Assembly (NCBI RefSeq): GCF_001273755.1
Contig: NZ_LGYA01000001.1
Span: 288,001-352,000, forward strand
Direction: 5' to 3'
Source of the DNA: Peribacillus butanolivorans
Lineage (GTDB): Bacteria; Bacillota; Bacilli; Bacillales; DSM-1321
DNA: 64,000 nt
Part shown: positions 36,486 to 45,275 of the stretch, one piece after another
Numbering within the stretch: position 1 is the stretch's first letter
Layout: the number at the start of each line of letters is the position of its first letter
Notes under the pieces: generated by a model
Databases searched by the model: none
Seen by the model: the letters and a program-made list of their open reading frames with translations, nothing else
Told to the model about the DNA's origin: nothing
Position numbers and translations under genes: made by a program

Positions 36486-36740
36486 ATGGAGCAATTTAAT
36501 CAGCTTATAAACAATCAGTTGAAAACGATGGAAAAGCTTTTACTTTTACAATCTGAAATCGAAAGATGCCAAGATATAGAGAAGCAACTCCTTGATCTGC
36601 AAGAGGAGAGTGAAGCAGTTACCATTCAGGAAGAGATTCAACTTAAGAAGCAAGAATTGAAATGTATCCATGATATGTTCGAGAGGCAAACAGAAGAGGT
36701 CATTCGTTATTTTCAGCAAGGACAGGCTGCAGTACAATAA
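36486..36740 (+). CDS. ygaB: YgaB-like coiled-coil protein
   Basis: This 84-aa protein is almost entirely alpha-helical and charged (KTMEKLLLLQSEIERCQDIEKQLLDLQEE), with heptad-type hydrophobics suggesting a coiled coil. Its position between the gamma-SASP gene and ntdP corresponds to ygaB. No function is known. Confidence 0.8.
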   Translation: MEQFNQLINNQLKTMEKLLLLQSEIERCQDIEKQLLDLQEESEAVTIQEEIQLKKQELKCIHDMFERQTEEVIRYFQQGQAAVQ

Positions 36741-36972
36741 ATAATTGGCTAATTTCTTAGTAGAAATGAGTGGAAGGTCAGATTTTTTTGGCTTTTTTTC
36801 ACATTTTTACTGGGGGATTAGCCACTTTTGTTTTAAATTTATGAATAAATCGCTATAATATAGGAATATAGGGTAAATGGAAAAAAGTATATATATTAAA
36901 ACACACAACAACTGCAAACGGAATAGGGCACAGTACGCTGAAAGGGTGTCTATAGAAAGTAGGGAGAGATAA

Positions 36973-37503
36973 ATGGGGATTGTTCCTGCCGAAGGAGGAA
37001 AAATCCAAATTCATAGCTATAAACATAATGGACATATCCATCGTATCTGGGAAGAGACAACCGTTTTAAAAGGAACCCAAAATCTGGTGATAGCAGCAAA
37101 TGACCGTACTATGGTGACGGAATCAGATGGAAGGACATGGATTACAAGAGAGCCGGCGATTTGCTATTTTCATTCAAAGTATTGGTTTAATGTTATTGGT
37201 ATGTTGAGAGAGGACGGGGTTTATTATTATTGCAACATCAGTTCTCCGTTCACATACGACCCAGGAGCATTGAAATACATTGATTATGACCTGGACATCA
37301 AAGTATTCCCAGATATGACGTTTAATTTGCTGGATGAGGATGAATATGAAAGGCATAGGAAAGAGATGAATTATCCTGATGCTATCGATCAAATATTAAA
37401 ACAGAACGTAGATTATTTAATTTATATGATACGCCAGCGAAAAGGACCATTCTCCGCAGAATTTATTGATAGTTGGTATGAACGCTTTTTAACTTATCGA
37501 TAA
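36973..37503 (+). CDS. ntdP: Nucleoside tri-/diphosphate phosphatase NtdP (DUF402)
   Basis: This 176-aa protein is a DUF402 phosphatase. It contains [66 protein letters not shown] and [11 protein letters not shown], which carry the metal-binding Asp and Glu residues. It hydrolyses nucleoside tri- and diphosphates. Equivalent to B. subtilis ygaC. ATG follows GGAGAG, and a terminator follows the stop. Confidence 0.92.
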   Translation: MGIVPAEGGKIQIHSYKHNGHIHRIWEETTVLKGTQNLVIAANDRTMVTESDGRTWITREPAICYFHSKYWFNVIGMLREDGVYYYCNISSPFTYDPGALKYIDYDLDIKVFPDMTFNLLDEDEYERHRKEMNYPDAIDQILKQNVDYLIYMIRQRKGPFSAEFIDSWYERFLTYR

Positions 37504-37507
37504 TAGT

Positions 37508-37544
37508 AAAAAGGCCTGCTGCTTATCTAGCAGGCTTTTTTTCT
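37508..37544 (+). terminator. Intrinsic terminator of ntdP
   Basis: AAAAAGGCCTGCT pairs with AGCAGGCTTTTTTT. Confidence 0.9.
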
Positions 37545-37925
37545 ATTGTGTATCCCCCAGTACTCTAACAAATCATTGCGACAGATTATACATGTTATTC
37601 ATCTTATTTTTCTAGAAGTAAGCCCTATTCCTTTAACTGTTGCGGTTTTAAAGTTAAACTTACGAGATGCTGAAATGATTCCCGTTTATAGAAAGCCCCT
37701 GAATAATATGTTGTTGAAAAGAATATTTTGGAACTATTCATAAAATATTTGGAAGAGAACGTGAATATGTGAAAGACTAATGATAGCTTAATTTTCTAAA
37801 AGGAAAATAAAACTGAAAGTGTATCTTCTGGAATCTTTAACTCGATATTATACAGTATAAACTAATACTAGAGCATTACTATCTTAAATCTTCTTCAAAA
37901 TTTTTTGGAGAAATGGAGGAATCCC
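37545..37925. other. Non-coding interval before ygaD
   Basis: About 380 bases without a convincing gene. One open plus-strand frame (37546-37743) has no binding site and no family features. AT-rich sequence near 37845-37870 (TATTATACAGTATAAAC) may hold the ygaD promoter. Nothing else is seen. Confidence 0.4.
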
Positions 37926-39671
37926 GTGGAGAGCATTAAGAGATATTTACAATTTGTTAAGCCGTATAAATGGCAGATTATCGGGACGGTATTGATTGGC
38001 CTGTTAAAATTCGCGATTCCACTGTTGATTCCCTTGCTTAGTAAATATATTGTGGATGACATCATCAATAGTGATCTGTCTACTGATATGAAATCCGAAC
38101 GCCTTTTATGGGCTATGGGAATCATGCTTTTTATCTTTGTAGCGGTAAGGCCACCCATCGAGTATTACCGGCAGTATTTTGCTCAATGGACAGGAACAAA
38201 AATCTTATATGATATCCGTAATGATTTATTTACCCATGTACAAAAACTAAGCTTTAAATATTATTCCAACACAAGAGTGGGCGAGGTCATCTCAAGGATG
38301 ATCACGGATGTGGAACAAACTAAGAACTTTGTTATCACCGGTTTGATGAATCTCTGGCTAGATATCGCTACAATTATTATTGTGATAGTGGTTATGTTCA
38401 CGATGGACGTAAAGCTAACTATTGTATCCATCATTATGCTGCCATTTTATGCTTTTTCAATCAAACACTTTTTTGGAAAGCTCAGAACCTATACAAGGGT
38501 TAGGTCTCAAGCGTTGGCGGATGTGCAGAGTCATCTTCATGAACGTGTTTCAGGCATGTCGGTTATTAAAAGCTTTGCGATTGAAGATCGTGAGCAGGAA
38601 CTGTTTGCGAAGCAGAATAAAAATTTCCTGGATAAGGCACTGAAACATACGAGTTGGAATGCTAAGTCATTTGCTGTCGTCAATACAATTACAGATATTG
38701 CCCCCTTACTAGTAATTGGCTTTGCGGGATATCAAGTCATTAATGATCAGTTGACGCTTGGTACTATGGTAGCTTTCGTCGGTTTCATAGACAGGCTTTA
38801 TAATCCACTTAGACGATTAGTTAACTCTTCGACGACAATGACACAAACATTGGCGTCTATGGACCGGGTTTTTGAATTTGTGGATGAGAAATATGATATA
38901 GATGATGAACCTGGTTCAAAAGAGCTGAAGCAGGTAGACGGCCGAATTACGTTTCAGGATGTGTCATTTGCTTATGATGAGAAAGAGGCACCTGTTTTAA
39001 AACATATCAACCTGGATGTGAAACCGGGTGAAACCATTGCACTTGTTGGAATGAGTGGCGGAGGGAAATCCTCAATCGTTAGTTTAATTTCACGTTTCTA
39101 TGATGTAACAGAGGGAAGCGTATTACTAGATGGAACGGATATCCGGAAATATCAAGTCCGCAGCCTAAGAGATAAAATCGGAATGGTGCTACAGGATAAT
39201 ATCTTATTTAGTGAATCGGTTAAGGCAAATATCCTAATGGGACGGCCTGAGGCAAGTGATGAAGAAGTATTTGCAGCAGCAAAAGCAGCAAATGCTCATG
39301 ACTTCATTACGTCTTTAAAAGACGGTTACGAAACTAAAGTGGGTGAGCGGGGCGTGAAATTATCCGGGGGCCAAAAGCAACGGGTTGCCATTGCGAGGGT
39401 ATTTTTGAAAAACCCGCCAATCCTTGTTCTGGATGAAGCAACATCCGCCTTGGATTTAGAGAGTGAACATTATATCCAAGAAGCGCTTGATATATTGGCG
39501 AAAAAACGGACCACGATCATTGTAGCACACCGCTTATCAACCATTACCCATGCCGATCGGATTGTTCATATTGATAATGGGGAAATTACCGAAATCGGAA
39601 CACATGAGGAACTCATGAAAAAACAAGCGCATTACTATAACCTATTTCAAGTTCAACAATTGGATGCTTAA
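37926..39671 (+). CDS. ygaD: ABC exporter, fused permease/ATPase (YgaD)
   Basis: This 581-aa half-transporter has six membrane helices (residues 10-300) and an ATPase domain. Walker A is GMSGGGKSS, followed by the Q-loop [10 protein letters not shown]. The signature is LSGGQKQR, Walker B is [12 protein letters not shown], and the H-loop is VAHRLST. It should dimerise and export lipids, drugs or peptides; the substrate is unknown. The GTG at 37926 is preferred because GGAGG lies just upstream, and [16 protein letters not shown] then aligns with YgaD (580 aa). Confidence 0.92.
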   Translation: MESIKRYLQFVKPYKWQIIGTVLIGLLKFAIPLLIPLLSKYIVDDIINSDLSTDMKSERLLWAMGIMLFIFVAVRPPIEYYRQYFAQWTGTKILYDIRNDLFTHVQKLSFKYYSNTRVGEVISRMITDVEQTKNFVITGLMNLWLDIATIIIVIVVMFTMDVKLTIVSIIMLPFYAFSIKHFFGKLRTYTRVRSQALADVQSHLHERVSGMSVIKSFAIEDREQELFAKQNKNFLDKALKHTSWNAKSFAVVNTITDIAPLLVIGFAGYQVINDQLTLGTMVAFVGFIDRLYNPLRRLVNSSTTMTQTLASMDRVFEFVDEKYDIDDEPGSKELKQVDGRITFQDVSFAYDEKEAPVLKHINLDVKPGETIALVGMSGGGKSSIVSLISRFYDVTEGSVLLDGTDIRKYQVRSLRDKIGMVLQDNILFSESVKANILMGRPEASDEEVFAAAKAANAHDFITSLKDGYETKVGERGVKLSGGQKQRVAIARVFLKNPPILVLDEATSALDLESEHYIQEALDILAKKRTTIIVAHRLSTITHADRIVHIDNGEITEIGTHEELMKKQAHYYNLFQVQQLDA

Positions 39672-39846
39672 GTAAAATAGCATATAGGAAATCCTTGTAT
39701 ATATTACGGATTTACTACAGAAGGAATTTCAAATAAAAGAGCAGATCATTTCGCAGTAGTGCAATGGTCTCTTTTTTATTTAAAAACTATCACAATAAGT
39801 GTAATGCTCCCAAATTGTTAAAGTTGTTCATGATGTAATTTGCATA

Positions 39847-39880
39847 CTAAAAGAGCATCGAAAAACGATGCTCTTTATTG
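39847..39880. terminator. Bidirectional intrinsic terminator
   Basis: AAAGAGCATCG, AAAAA loop, CGATGCTCTTT. It lies between converging ygaD and the EamA transporter gene. Confidence 0.8.
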
Positions 39881-39971
39881 TTGAATTTTCAGCTGTTTTA
39901 AATGTGAAAAGTAAAACAAAAAAAGTAATTTAGCCTGCAATACTTCCAGTTAAAAGAACCTGCTATATTCA

Positions 39972-40892
39972 TTAGGATACTCTTTTTTCGTGCGAAGTCC
40001 TTTTACTATTAGGAAGAAATCTAGTGAGGTGCTTCATCCCCTCAGGTAAGGCAATTCCGATAATAATCAAGAACATTCCGAACCACTGCAGGGATGTAAC
40101 TTGTTCATCTAGGAAGATAACCGAAACGACCATCGCGGATGGCAATTCTGCCGCACAAAGAATCGCGCCAAGCCCGACACCAACTTTCGGCATACTGACA
40201 GCAAAGAAAAAGAAAGGAACAAGGACACCCAACGTGCCAAGTAGTAGACCATAATACCATAGGTTTGTTTGAACCAGATTTGTTACAAGTGTGATAGGGT
40301 TAGTAGTGAATACAGCAGTCAGCATCGCCCCTGTTGCAATGAAAAACAACCGCTTCATGGAAGACTCTCCAACGGCGAACTGAGAGTTACAATACATATA
40401 AAGAGCAAAAAGTAACGCCGATAAAAGGCCGAACAATACTCCTTTAAAACTAAGTGCAGAGAGAGGCTGGCCAAAAATTGCTCCTGCTAATAACGTACCG
40501 ATAAATAGAACGAAAATGGCAATGAGTTTATTTTTATCCGGACGTCTTTTATTTAGAAAGCTTTCGATTAGGACGCCGATCCAGGTAAACTGAAATAAAA
40601 ATACCACGGCTATCGAAGCTGGAAGCTCTGATACTGAGACGGCATATGCCTTCCCGACAAAAGTGGACATCATCCCTGTGAATAAAAGTAATCCGGCACT
40701 TTTCCATGAAACTTTATATTTAAACGAAAAAAGAAATAAAACAGAGACAATCAGCCAGCCGACCAGGTATTGACTTCCGACTAATTCTCCGGAAGAATGG
40801 CCATCCATGAATCCAAACTTAATCATAGTGGATAATGTACCGTATGAGATGGAGCCGATTAAAACCATTATGGAATACTTCAATAGTTGCAT
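39972..40892 (-). CDS. EamA/DMT family transporter
   Basis: This 306-aa protein has ten membrane helices in two repeated halves. The first EamA unit begins IMVLIGSISYGTLSTMIKFGF and closes at FIGTLLAGAIFG. The second closes with EQVTSLQWFGMFLIIIGIALP, the usual end of an EamA domain, with AELPSAMVVSVIFLDE before it. Such proteins export amino acids or metabolites. The substrate is unknown. Its transcript has a 5' leader with a terminator hairpin, suggesting attenuation control. ATG at 40892 follows GGGGTGAAA. Confidence 0.9.
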   Translation of the reverse strand: MQLLKYSIMVLIGSISYGTLSTMIKFGFMDGHSSGELVGSQYLVGWLIVSVLFLFSFKYKVSWKSAGLLLFTGMMSTFVGKAYAVSVSELPASIAVVFLFQFTWIGVLIESFLNKRRPDKNKLIAIFVLFIGTLLAGAIFGQPLSALSFKGVLFGLLSALLFALYMYCNSQFAVGESSMKRLFFIATGAMLTAVFTTNPITLVTNLVQTNLWYYGLLLGTLGVLVPFFFFAVSMPKVGVGLGAILCAAELPSAMVVSVIFLDEQVTSLQWFGMFLIIIGIALPEGMKHLTRFLPNSKRTSHEKRVS

Positions 40893-40904
40893 AATTTTTC
40901 ACCC

Positions 40905-41054
40905 CTATAAAAATAAAAATCGCCACCTGCCTAAAGGGCAAGTGACGAACGAAAAAAGGAAATCCTTTTAAAATTCCGTCTCTCAACAAAAGCTGAGTTT
41001 AAAAATGATGGTGTTGCATTACCTTAGCTTAAAGTCTCTGTGAATAATTGTCAA
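40905..41054 (-). promoter_or_regulatory. Leader of the EamA gene with promoter, mini-ORF and terminator
   Basis: On the minus strand, TTGACA (41054-41049) and TAAGCT (17-base spacer) form a weak promoter. A six-codon frame (41019-40999) reads M-Q-H-H-H-F-stop. A hairpin CTCAGC/GTTGAG follows. Then comes a 12-bp terminator stem (TCGTCACTTGCC / GGCAGGTGGCGA, 40948-40920) with a TTTTTATTTTTA tail ending about 13 bases before the EamA start. The terminator in the leader is clear. Control by the His-rich mini-ORF is speculative, because the predicted transcription start falls at or near its ATG. Confidence 0.55.
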
Positions 41055-41137
41055 CCAGAAAAAAAAGTAAAGTAAACTCGTCGATGGATAAGCTAAAGGC
41101 GACAACAGACCTTTAGATTCCCTTATACTCTGAATTA

Positions 41138-41188
41138 TAAAATAAGATCCCCACATGGTCTAACCCCAATGCGAGGATCTTATTTTAT
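41138..41188. terminator. Bidirectional terminator after the efflux operon
   Basis: AAAATAAGATCC pairs with GGATCTTATTTT around a structured loop. It overlaps the stop codon of the last gene of the minus-strand operon. Confidence 0.75.
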
Positions 41189-41532
41189 TTGCCATATTGC
41201 TGAAAATCCTCTAAAGTGCCGCGATATTCTTCATCCTTCATTTTGCGAACGGTTGGATTGTTTTCTTCAGATGAATCATCGTTTGAGTGCAGTTGACTGT
41301 GAAGATTAGAAAGCACCAAACGATAATCATCATCCTTCATTTTCAGTTCATCCCTGTCCTTTTGGACAATGATTTCGGTACTAAGGTCAATTTCTGGGGA
41401 AAAAGCGGACTCTTCTAAAGAGTGCTCTTCCTCAACGACCGGCTTCTCATCAGGGGATAACGCTTTGATATTAAAAGTAATTAAACCCGTAACCGCTAAA
41501 ATGGCAACGATAATAATTAGAATTATGCCCAT
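41185..41532 (-). CDS. Small single-pass membrane protein, unknown
   Basis: This 115-aa protein has one N-terminal helix (residues 2-22) and then an acidic, low-complexity tail (EEEHSLEESAF, KMKDDDYRLVLSNLH, KMKDEEYRGTLEDFQ). The DDYRLVL and EEYRGTL segments form a short internal repeat. It starts 13 bases after the quinone-reductase gene, so it is probably the last gene of the efflux operon. ATG follows AGGAGG. Function is not recognised. Confidence 0.65.
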   Translation of the reverse strand: MGIILIIIVAILAVTGLITFNIKALSPDEKPVVEEEHSLEESAFSPEIDLSTEIIVQKDRDELKMKDDDYRLVLSNLHSQLHSNDDSSEENNPTVRKMKDEEYRGTLEDFQQYGK

Positions 41533-41545
41533 TGAACCAAGCCTC

Positions 41546-42076
41546 CTAGAGCTCGTTTATGAATGATCGGGTGACATGGGCTACCCGTTTTCCTAATGCT
41601 TCCCCAAGCTGGAAGTCCTTTGTGGTGATGCTGTCATCCACGCCGGGTGGGCAGCTGATTCCCACACCATAATAAGACCCGTATAATGCGTTTTCAGGAA
41701 CAGTACCAGGTAAACCGACAATGATCATCCCCTGATGAAGCATCGGAGTAATCAAGTTCAGCATCGTAGCCTCCAGCCCGCCATGTAAGGTAGCCGTTGT
41801 ACAGAATACAGCCCCGACTTTATTGATTAGTTTACCTTCCGCCCATAGATAGCCTAGTTTATCAATCCAGGTTTTCAGACTCGAACTGATGGTTCCGAAA
41901 TGTCCGGGACAGCCCCAAATGATGGCGTCCATTTCTGGAAGCTTATATACATCCGCCTCGTTTACATGATCAATTAGAACTTCAGCTCCAGGAACCATAG
42001 CGGCTCCATGAGCGATTGCTTCGGCAAGTGCCTTCGTGTGGTTGCCTTCACTGTCGTATATAACATAGATCTTCAT
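41546..42076 (-). CDS. WrbA-like NAD(P)H quinone oxidoreductase (flavodoxin fold)
   Basis: This 176-aa flavodoxin-fold protein opens [25 protein letters not shown] (FMN phosphate loop). It has [25 protein letters not shown] and [16 protein letters not shown], matching the WrbA/NAD(P)H:quinone oxidoreductase group, and [13 protein letters not shown]. Such enzymes reduce quinones by two electrons and so avoid radical formation. It lies 18 bases after the DHA2 pump gene, in one operon with the pump and adaptor. This suggests a joint role in resisting quinone-like compounds (inference). Confidence 0.85.
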   Translation of the reverse strand: MKIYVIYDSEGNHTKALAEAIAHGAAMVPGAEVLIDHVNEADVYKLPEMDAIIWGCPGHFGTISSSLKTWIDKLGYLWAEGKLINKVGAVFCTTATLHGGLEATMLNLITPMLHQGMIIVGLPGTVPENALYGSYYGVGISCPPGVDDSITTKDFQLGEALGKRVAHVTRSFINEL

Positions 42077-42094
42077 TCTTATCCCCCTATTTGG

Positions 42095-43714
42095 TTAAAC
42101 TGATTTTTTTACTGGTGAAGGCAATAAAGGTACATCGATTTTCTCTTGTTTAGTTTGTTTAAGTGTTTTGTCTTTCCGAACGTCACGCAAAAACAGTGAG
42201 AGAACAATGCCGACAACTGCAAAGCCTGTTGCCCAAAAGAAAGCATCATTGATTCCCATTACGTTTGCTTGACCCTGGATTTGGGTGGAAATCAGTGACA
42301 TTGCGGTTTCCTGTGCCTGTTCGCTAGTTTGATTCATGGAACTCATGATGGATTGAACCATTGATTGGAAATTTTGCACAAAACCAGGATCACTAACACT
42401 CATATCCGTTCCTAAAGTGATGCCATGAAAAGTAGCACGAGTTGTATAAATGGTCGTAACAAAGCTTGTTCCGATGGCCCCGGTTACTTGTTTCACCGTA
42501 TTGCTCATCGCAGTACCATGTGTATTCAGATGCTTTGGAAGCTGATTCATCCCAGCTGTCATAATTGTCATCATCAGTAAAGACATTCCAAGAGAACGAA
42601 TGGCATAGAAGATAACCAAAGTCGAATAGGTCGTTTCTGTAGTCAGCTTTGCGAATTCAAAGGTTGTGATTGCTGTAATAATCAAACCAACAAGTGCTAA
42701 TGGACGAGGTCCGACTTTGTCAAATAAAGCTCCCGAAATAGGAGACATCACCATCATCACAAGTGCTCCCGGTAACATCAATAAACCAGATTGAACAGGT
42801 GTGAATCCCCTTAGCGTTTGTAAATAAATCGGCAACAAGAAAATACCGGTAAACATCGCCACCGTCACGATAGCTGAAATAATATTTGATAAAACGAACA
42901 TATCGTACTTAAACACACGGAAATCGAGCATCGGTGTATCCGATTGTAGCTGCTGAACTACAAATAGGGTAATAAGGATAAGCCCAACGATGATGGTTCC
43001 TAGAACGATAGCGTCTAACCAGCCTTTTGAACCTGCTTCACTGACACCGTATAGTAGGGATGCTACACCTATCAGAGATAAGGATGCACCTAATATATCC
43101 AATTTGATTTTCTTAGGTTCTGCCACATTGCGCATATTTAAAAAGGCTAGTGTCATGATGATTATGCCAAACGGCACCATTGCATAGAACATGACTCTCC
43201 AGCTATATTCCTGTATGACCCAACCAGATAAAGTTGGACCGATGGCAGGGGCAAACATGATAGCGAGCCCGAAGATTCCCATTCCTTTCCCACGCATTTC
43301 TGGTGGGAAGATAAAAAGGATGATCGTCATGACTAATGGCTGTAATATCCCGCCACCAGCTGCTTGAATTAACCGGCCTGTAAGAATAACGGGAAAGTTT
43401 GGTGCAATGCCACAGATCAGAGTTCCGACTGTGAATAAAAACATGGCAGCGAGGAATAAGACGCGCGTGCCAAAACGCTCAATTAAAAAAGCGGACAAAG
43501 GAATCAATGCCCCATTGACGAGCATAAAACCAGTGGATAACCATTGAATCGTAGTTGCTGCGACATTAAATTCAGCCATCATTCTTGGCATCGCGACACT
43601 TAGCAAGGTTTGATTCAAGATGACCATGAACAAGCCAAGCATTAAGATGATTAACATGGGAGCATATTGTTTCATTCCTTTGTTTTCATTTACTGAGATT
43701 GTTTGAGGAGCCAT
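42095..43714 (-). CDS. DHA2 family multidrug efflux MFS transporter
   Basis: This 539-aa protein has 14 membrane helices of the EmrB/QacA type. It contains the loop motif FLIERFGTRVLFL, motif C-like GLAIMFAPAIGPTLSGWVI after helix 5 and LFDKVGPRPLALVG in the second half. It should expel drugs or toxic compounds by proton antiport. Its partner is the HlyD/EmrA-like adaptor encoded 36 bases upstream. Start is ATG at 43714 after AAGGAGG. The divergent MarR gene is its likely regulator. Confidence 0.93.
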   Translation of the reverse strand: MAPQTISVNENKGMKQYAPMLIILMLGLFMVILNQTLLSVAMPRMMAEFNVAATTIQWLSTGFMLVNGALIPLSAFLIERFGTRVLFLAAMFLFTVGTLICGIAPNFPVILTGRLIQAAGGGILQPLVMTIILFIFPPEMRGKGMGIFGLAIMFAPAIGPTLSGWVIQEYSWRVMFYAMVPFGIIIMTLAFLNMRNVAEPKKIKLDILGASLSLIGVASLLYGVSEAGSKGWLDAIVLGTIIVGLILITLFVVQQLQSDTPMLDFRVFKYDMFVLSNIISAIVTVAMFTGIFLLPIYLQTLRGFTPVQSGLLMLPGALVMMVMSPISGALFDKVGPRPLALVGLIITAITTFEFAKLTTETTYSTLVIFYAIRSLGMSLLMMTIMTAGMNQLPKHLNTHGTAMSNTVKQVTGAIGTSFVTTIYTTRATFHGITLGTDMSVSDPGFVQNFQSMVQSIMSSMNQTSEQAQETAMSLISTQIQGQANVMGINDAFFWATGFAVVGIVLSLFLRDVRKDKTLKQTKQEKIDVPLLPSPVKKSV

Positions 43715-43750
43715 TTAAGCCAACCTCCTTTCTGTAAACCTGAGTTGGCA

Positions 43751-44389
43751 TTATTTTGTTGATATCTTCACTTCGGCGTTCATGCCTGGTAATACTTTAT
43801 CGGAAGGAGCCTTAATGGAAATTGTAACTGGAACCTTTTGAGTGACTTTTGTATAGTTTCCACTACTATTTTGGTTACCCATCACTGAAAAGACTGATGT
43901 GGTTGCGTAACCGATTTGTTCTAATGTACCCTCGAAAACCGTATCGGGATCTCCATCGATGATTATATCGACGCTATCACCCTTTTCAATGTTTTTCAGT
44001 TTATTTTCTTCTATATTAGCTGTTATCGATAGTTCTTCCATATTAATGGTCTGTGCAAGAGTTTGACCTGCTTGGACAAGTTGATCCTCTAATACCTGTG
44101 TTTTAACAACTGTACCTGGAGCTGAAGTTTTTACAGTTTGGTCACCTTCTACCGTTGCTACTTTAGCCACTTTATTGTCTTTACTGACAATGTCGCCTTC
44201 TTTTAGGTCCCAATCTGTTAGTTTTCCAGAAGCAGGAGCTACGATCGTATATAAATCTCCTGTAACTTTTGCTTCATCTGTTTTGATGAAATTCGTGCTT
44301 TCATAATAGTAAAAAGCCCCTCCGCCTACAACTGCCAAAATAACCACTAATCCAATGACATTGATTAAAATTAAACGTCCTTTATTCAC
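43751..44389 (-). CDS. HlyD/EmrA-type membrane fusion protein
   Basis: This 212-aa protein has one N-terminal membrane helix (residues 8-27), then a lipoyl/biotinyl-like half (VAPASGKLTDWDLKEGDIV) and a second half (TSAPGTVVKTQVLEDQLVQAG). A beta-barrel follows (SITANIEENKLKNIEKGDSVDI, LPGMNAEVKIST). It lacks the long coiled-coil hairpin of Gram-negative EmrA. In Gram-positives such adaptors assist DHA2 pumps at the outer face of the membrane. It is the first gene of the operon. ATG lies 369 bases from the divergent marR start. Confidence 0.9.
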   Translation of the reverse strand: MNKGRLILINVIGLVVILAVVGGGAFYYYESTNFIKTDEAKVTGDLYTIVAPASGKLTDWDLKEGDIVSKDNKVAKVATVEGDQTVKTSAPGTVVKTQVLEDQLVQAGQTLAQTINMEELSITANIEENKLKNIEKGDSVDIIIDGDPDTVFEGTLEQIGYATTSVFSVMGNQNSSGNYTKVTQKVPVTISIKAPSDKVLPGMNAEVKISTK

Positions 44390-44542
44390 GTGTTCTTCGC
44401 CTCCAAGAATTTTTGATAGTGATTCAATTGAATTGCTCTAAAAAATTGCCACACGATTTGTTGCAGATCCTTCTATAAAAAACTGACGTGACCTAATTAA
44501 CACCTGCCTTCTATGTTTATAGCATATTGGTTAAGTTTAATA

Positions 44543-44570
44543 AATATTAATTTTTATAAGTATTAATATT
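44543..44570. promoter_or_regulatory. Palindromic candidate MarR operator
   Basis: AATATTAAT (44543-44551) and ATTAATATT (44562-44570) are perfect inverted arms with a 10-base spacer. They sit in the divergent region between the efflux operon and the marR gene. MarR proteins bind such AT-rich palindromes. Confidence 0.5.
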
Positions 44571-44702
44571 ATTAAATAAAAAGTTTACCAGTTTACTTAT
44601 TTTTTGTCATGTAATATATTCGGAGTTACTGATGGTAAATAAACCCTAATGGGAAAATTGAGGGGAAGAGCTACGACTGTAAAAGATAAAAGACGAGTAG
44701 AT

Positions 44703-44731
44703 TTGACAATACATTATCATTTATTTAAATT
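44703..44731 (+). promoter_or_regulatory. Sigma-A promoter of the marR gene
   Basis: TTGACA (44703-44708), 17 bases, TAAATT (44726-44731), about 27 bases before the first possible start codon. Confidence 0.65.
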
Positions 44732-44757
44732 TAAGGTAGGATTGTCCTATATAAGGA

Positions 44758-45216
44758 GTGAGAAGGCTGGATTTTAAATGGGAAGTAACCAATAGTGTAG
44801 AACTGCAGATTTTTCGGATCAGGAAGAAACTTCGGAACATCGTTGTCAAAAATCTTCAGCCTTATGGATTGACGTCGCCTCAATTTTTCATATTGTTGAT
44901 ATTAAAGAGAGAAGGGTCAATTAAATCAACTCAACTGGCTGACTTTTTGACGGTGAAGCCGAGTGCGATTACTGTTTTTGTAGATAAATTGGTCGAAATG
45001 GATTATGTGAAACGGCAGCCTTCAGAAAAGGACCGCAGAGTCATTAACCTTGAATTAAAAAAGGACGGGGAAGAAATTTTGGGTAAAGTCCTTGCGGAGC
45101 ATAACCAATTAATGGGTAAGAACTTTAACACATTCTCAGAGGATGAGATGCAGGATTTATTAATGAAATTAGATAGGCTTGAAAAGGCAGCAGATCAACA
45201 CCTTTTGGAAGATTGA
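44758..45216 (+). CDS. MarR family transcriptional regulator
   Basis: This protein of about 150 aa has the MarR winged helix: LTSPQFFILLILKREGSIKSTQLADFL, then KPSAITVFVDKLVEMDYVKR and the wing PSEKDRRVINLELKKDGEEIL. It probably represses the divergent efflux/quinone-reductase operon. The start is unusual. GTG at 44758 overlaps the only binding site (AAGGAG), while a CTG at 44767 lies eight bases after it, so a CTG start (residue 4) is plausible. It is followed by a shared terminator. Confidence 0.9.
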   Translation: MRRLDFKWEVTNSVELQIFRIRKKLRNIVVKNLQPYGLTSPQFFILLILKREGSIKSTQLADFLTVKPSAITVFVDKLVEMDYVKRQPSEKDRRVINLELKKDGEEILGKVLAEHNQLMGKNFNTFSEDEMQDLLMKLDRLEKAADQHLLED

Positions 45217-45242
45217 ATAGAAGTACAATAAATAGAAAAATG

Positions 45243-45275
45243 AAAAAAGACGGTTCCGAGGAACCGTCTTTTTTA
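45243..45275. terminator. Bidirectional intrinsic terminator
   Basis: AAAAAAGACGGTTCC, GA, GGAACCGTCTTTTTT: a perfect hairpin between converging marR and ygaE. Confidence 0.95.

Noticed and set aside
37546..37743. 65-residue plus-strand frame before ygaD
   Set aside because: No binding site or recognisable features; it sits in a terminator/promoter spacer.
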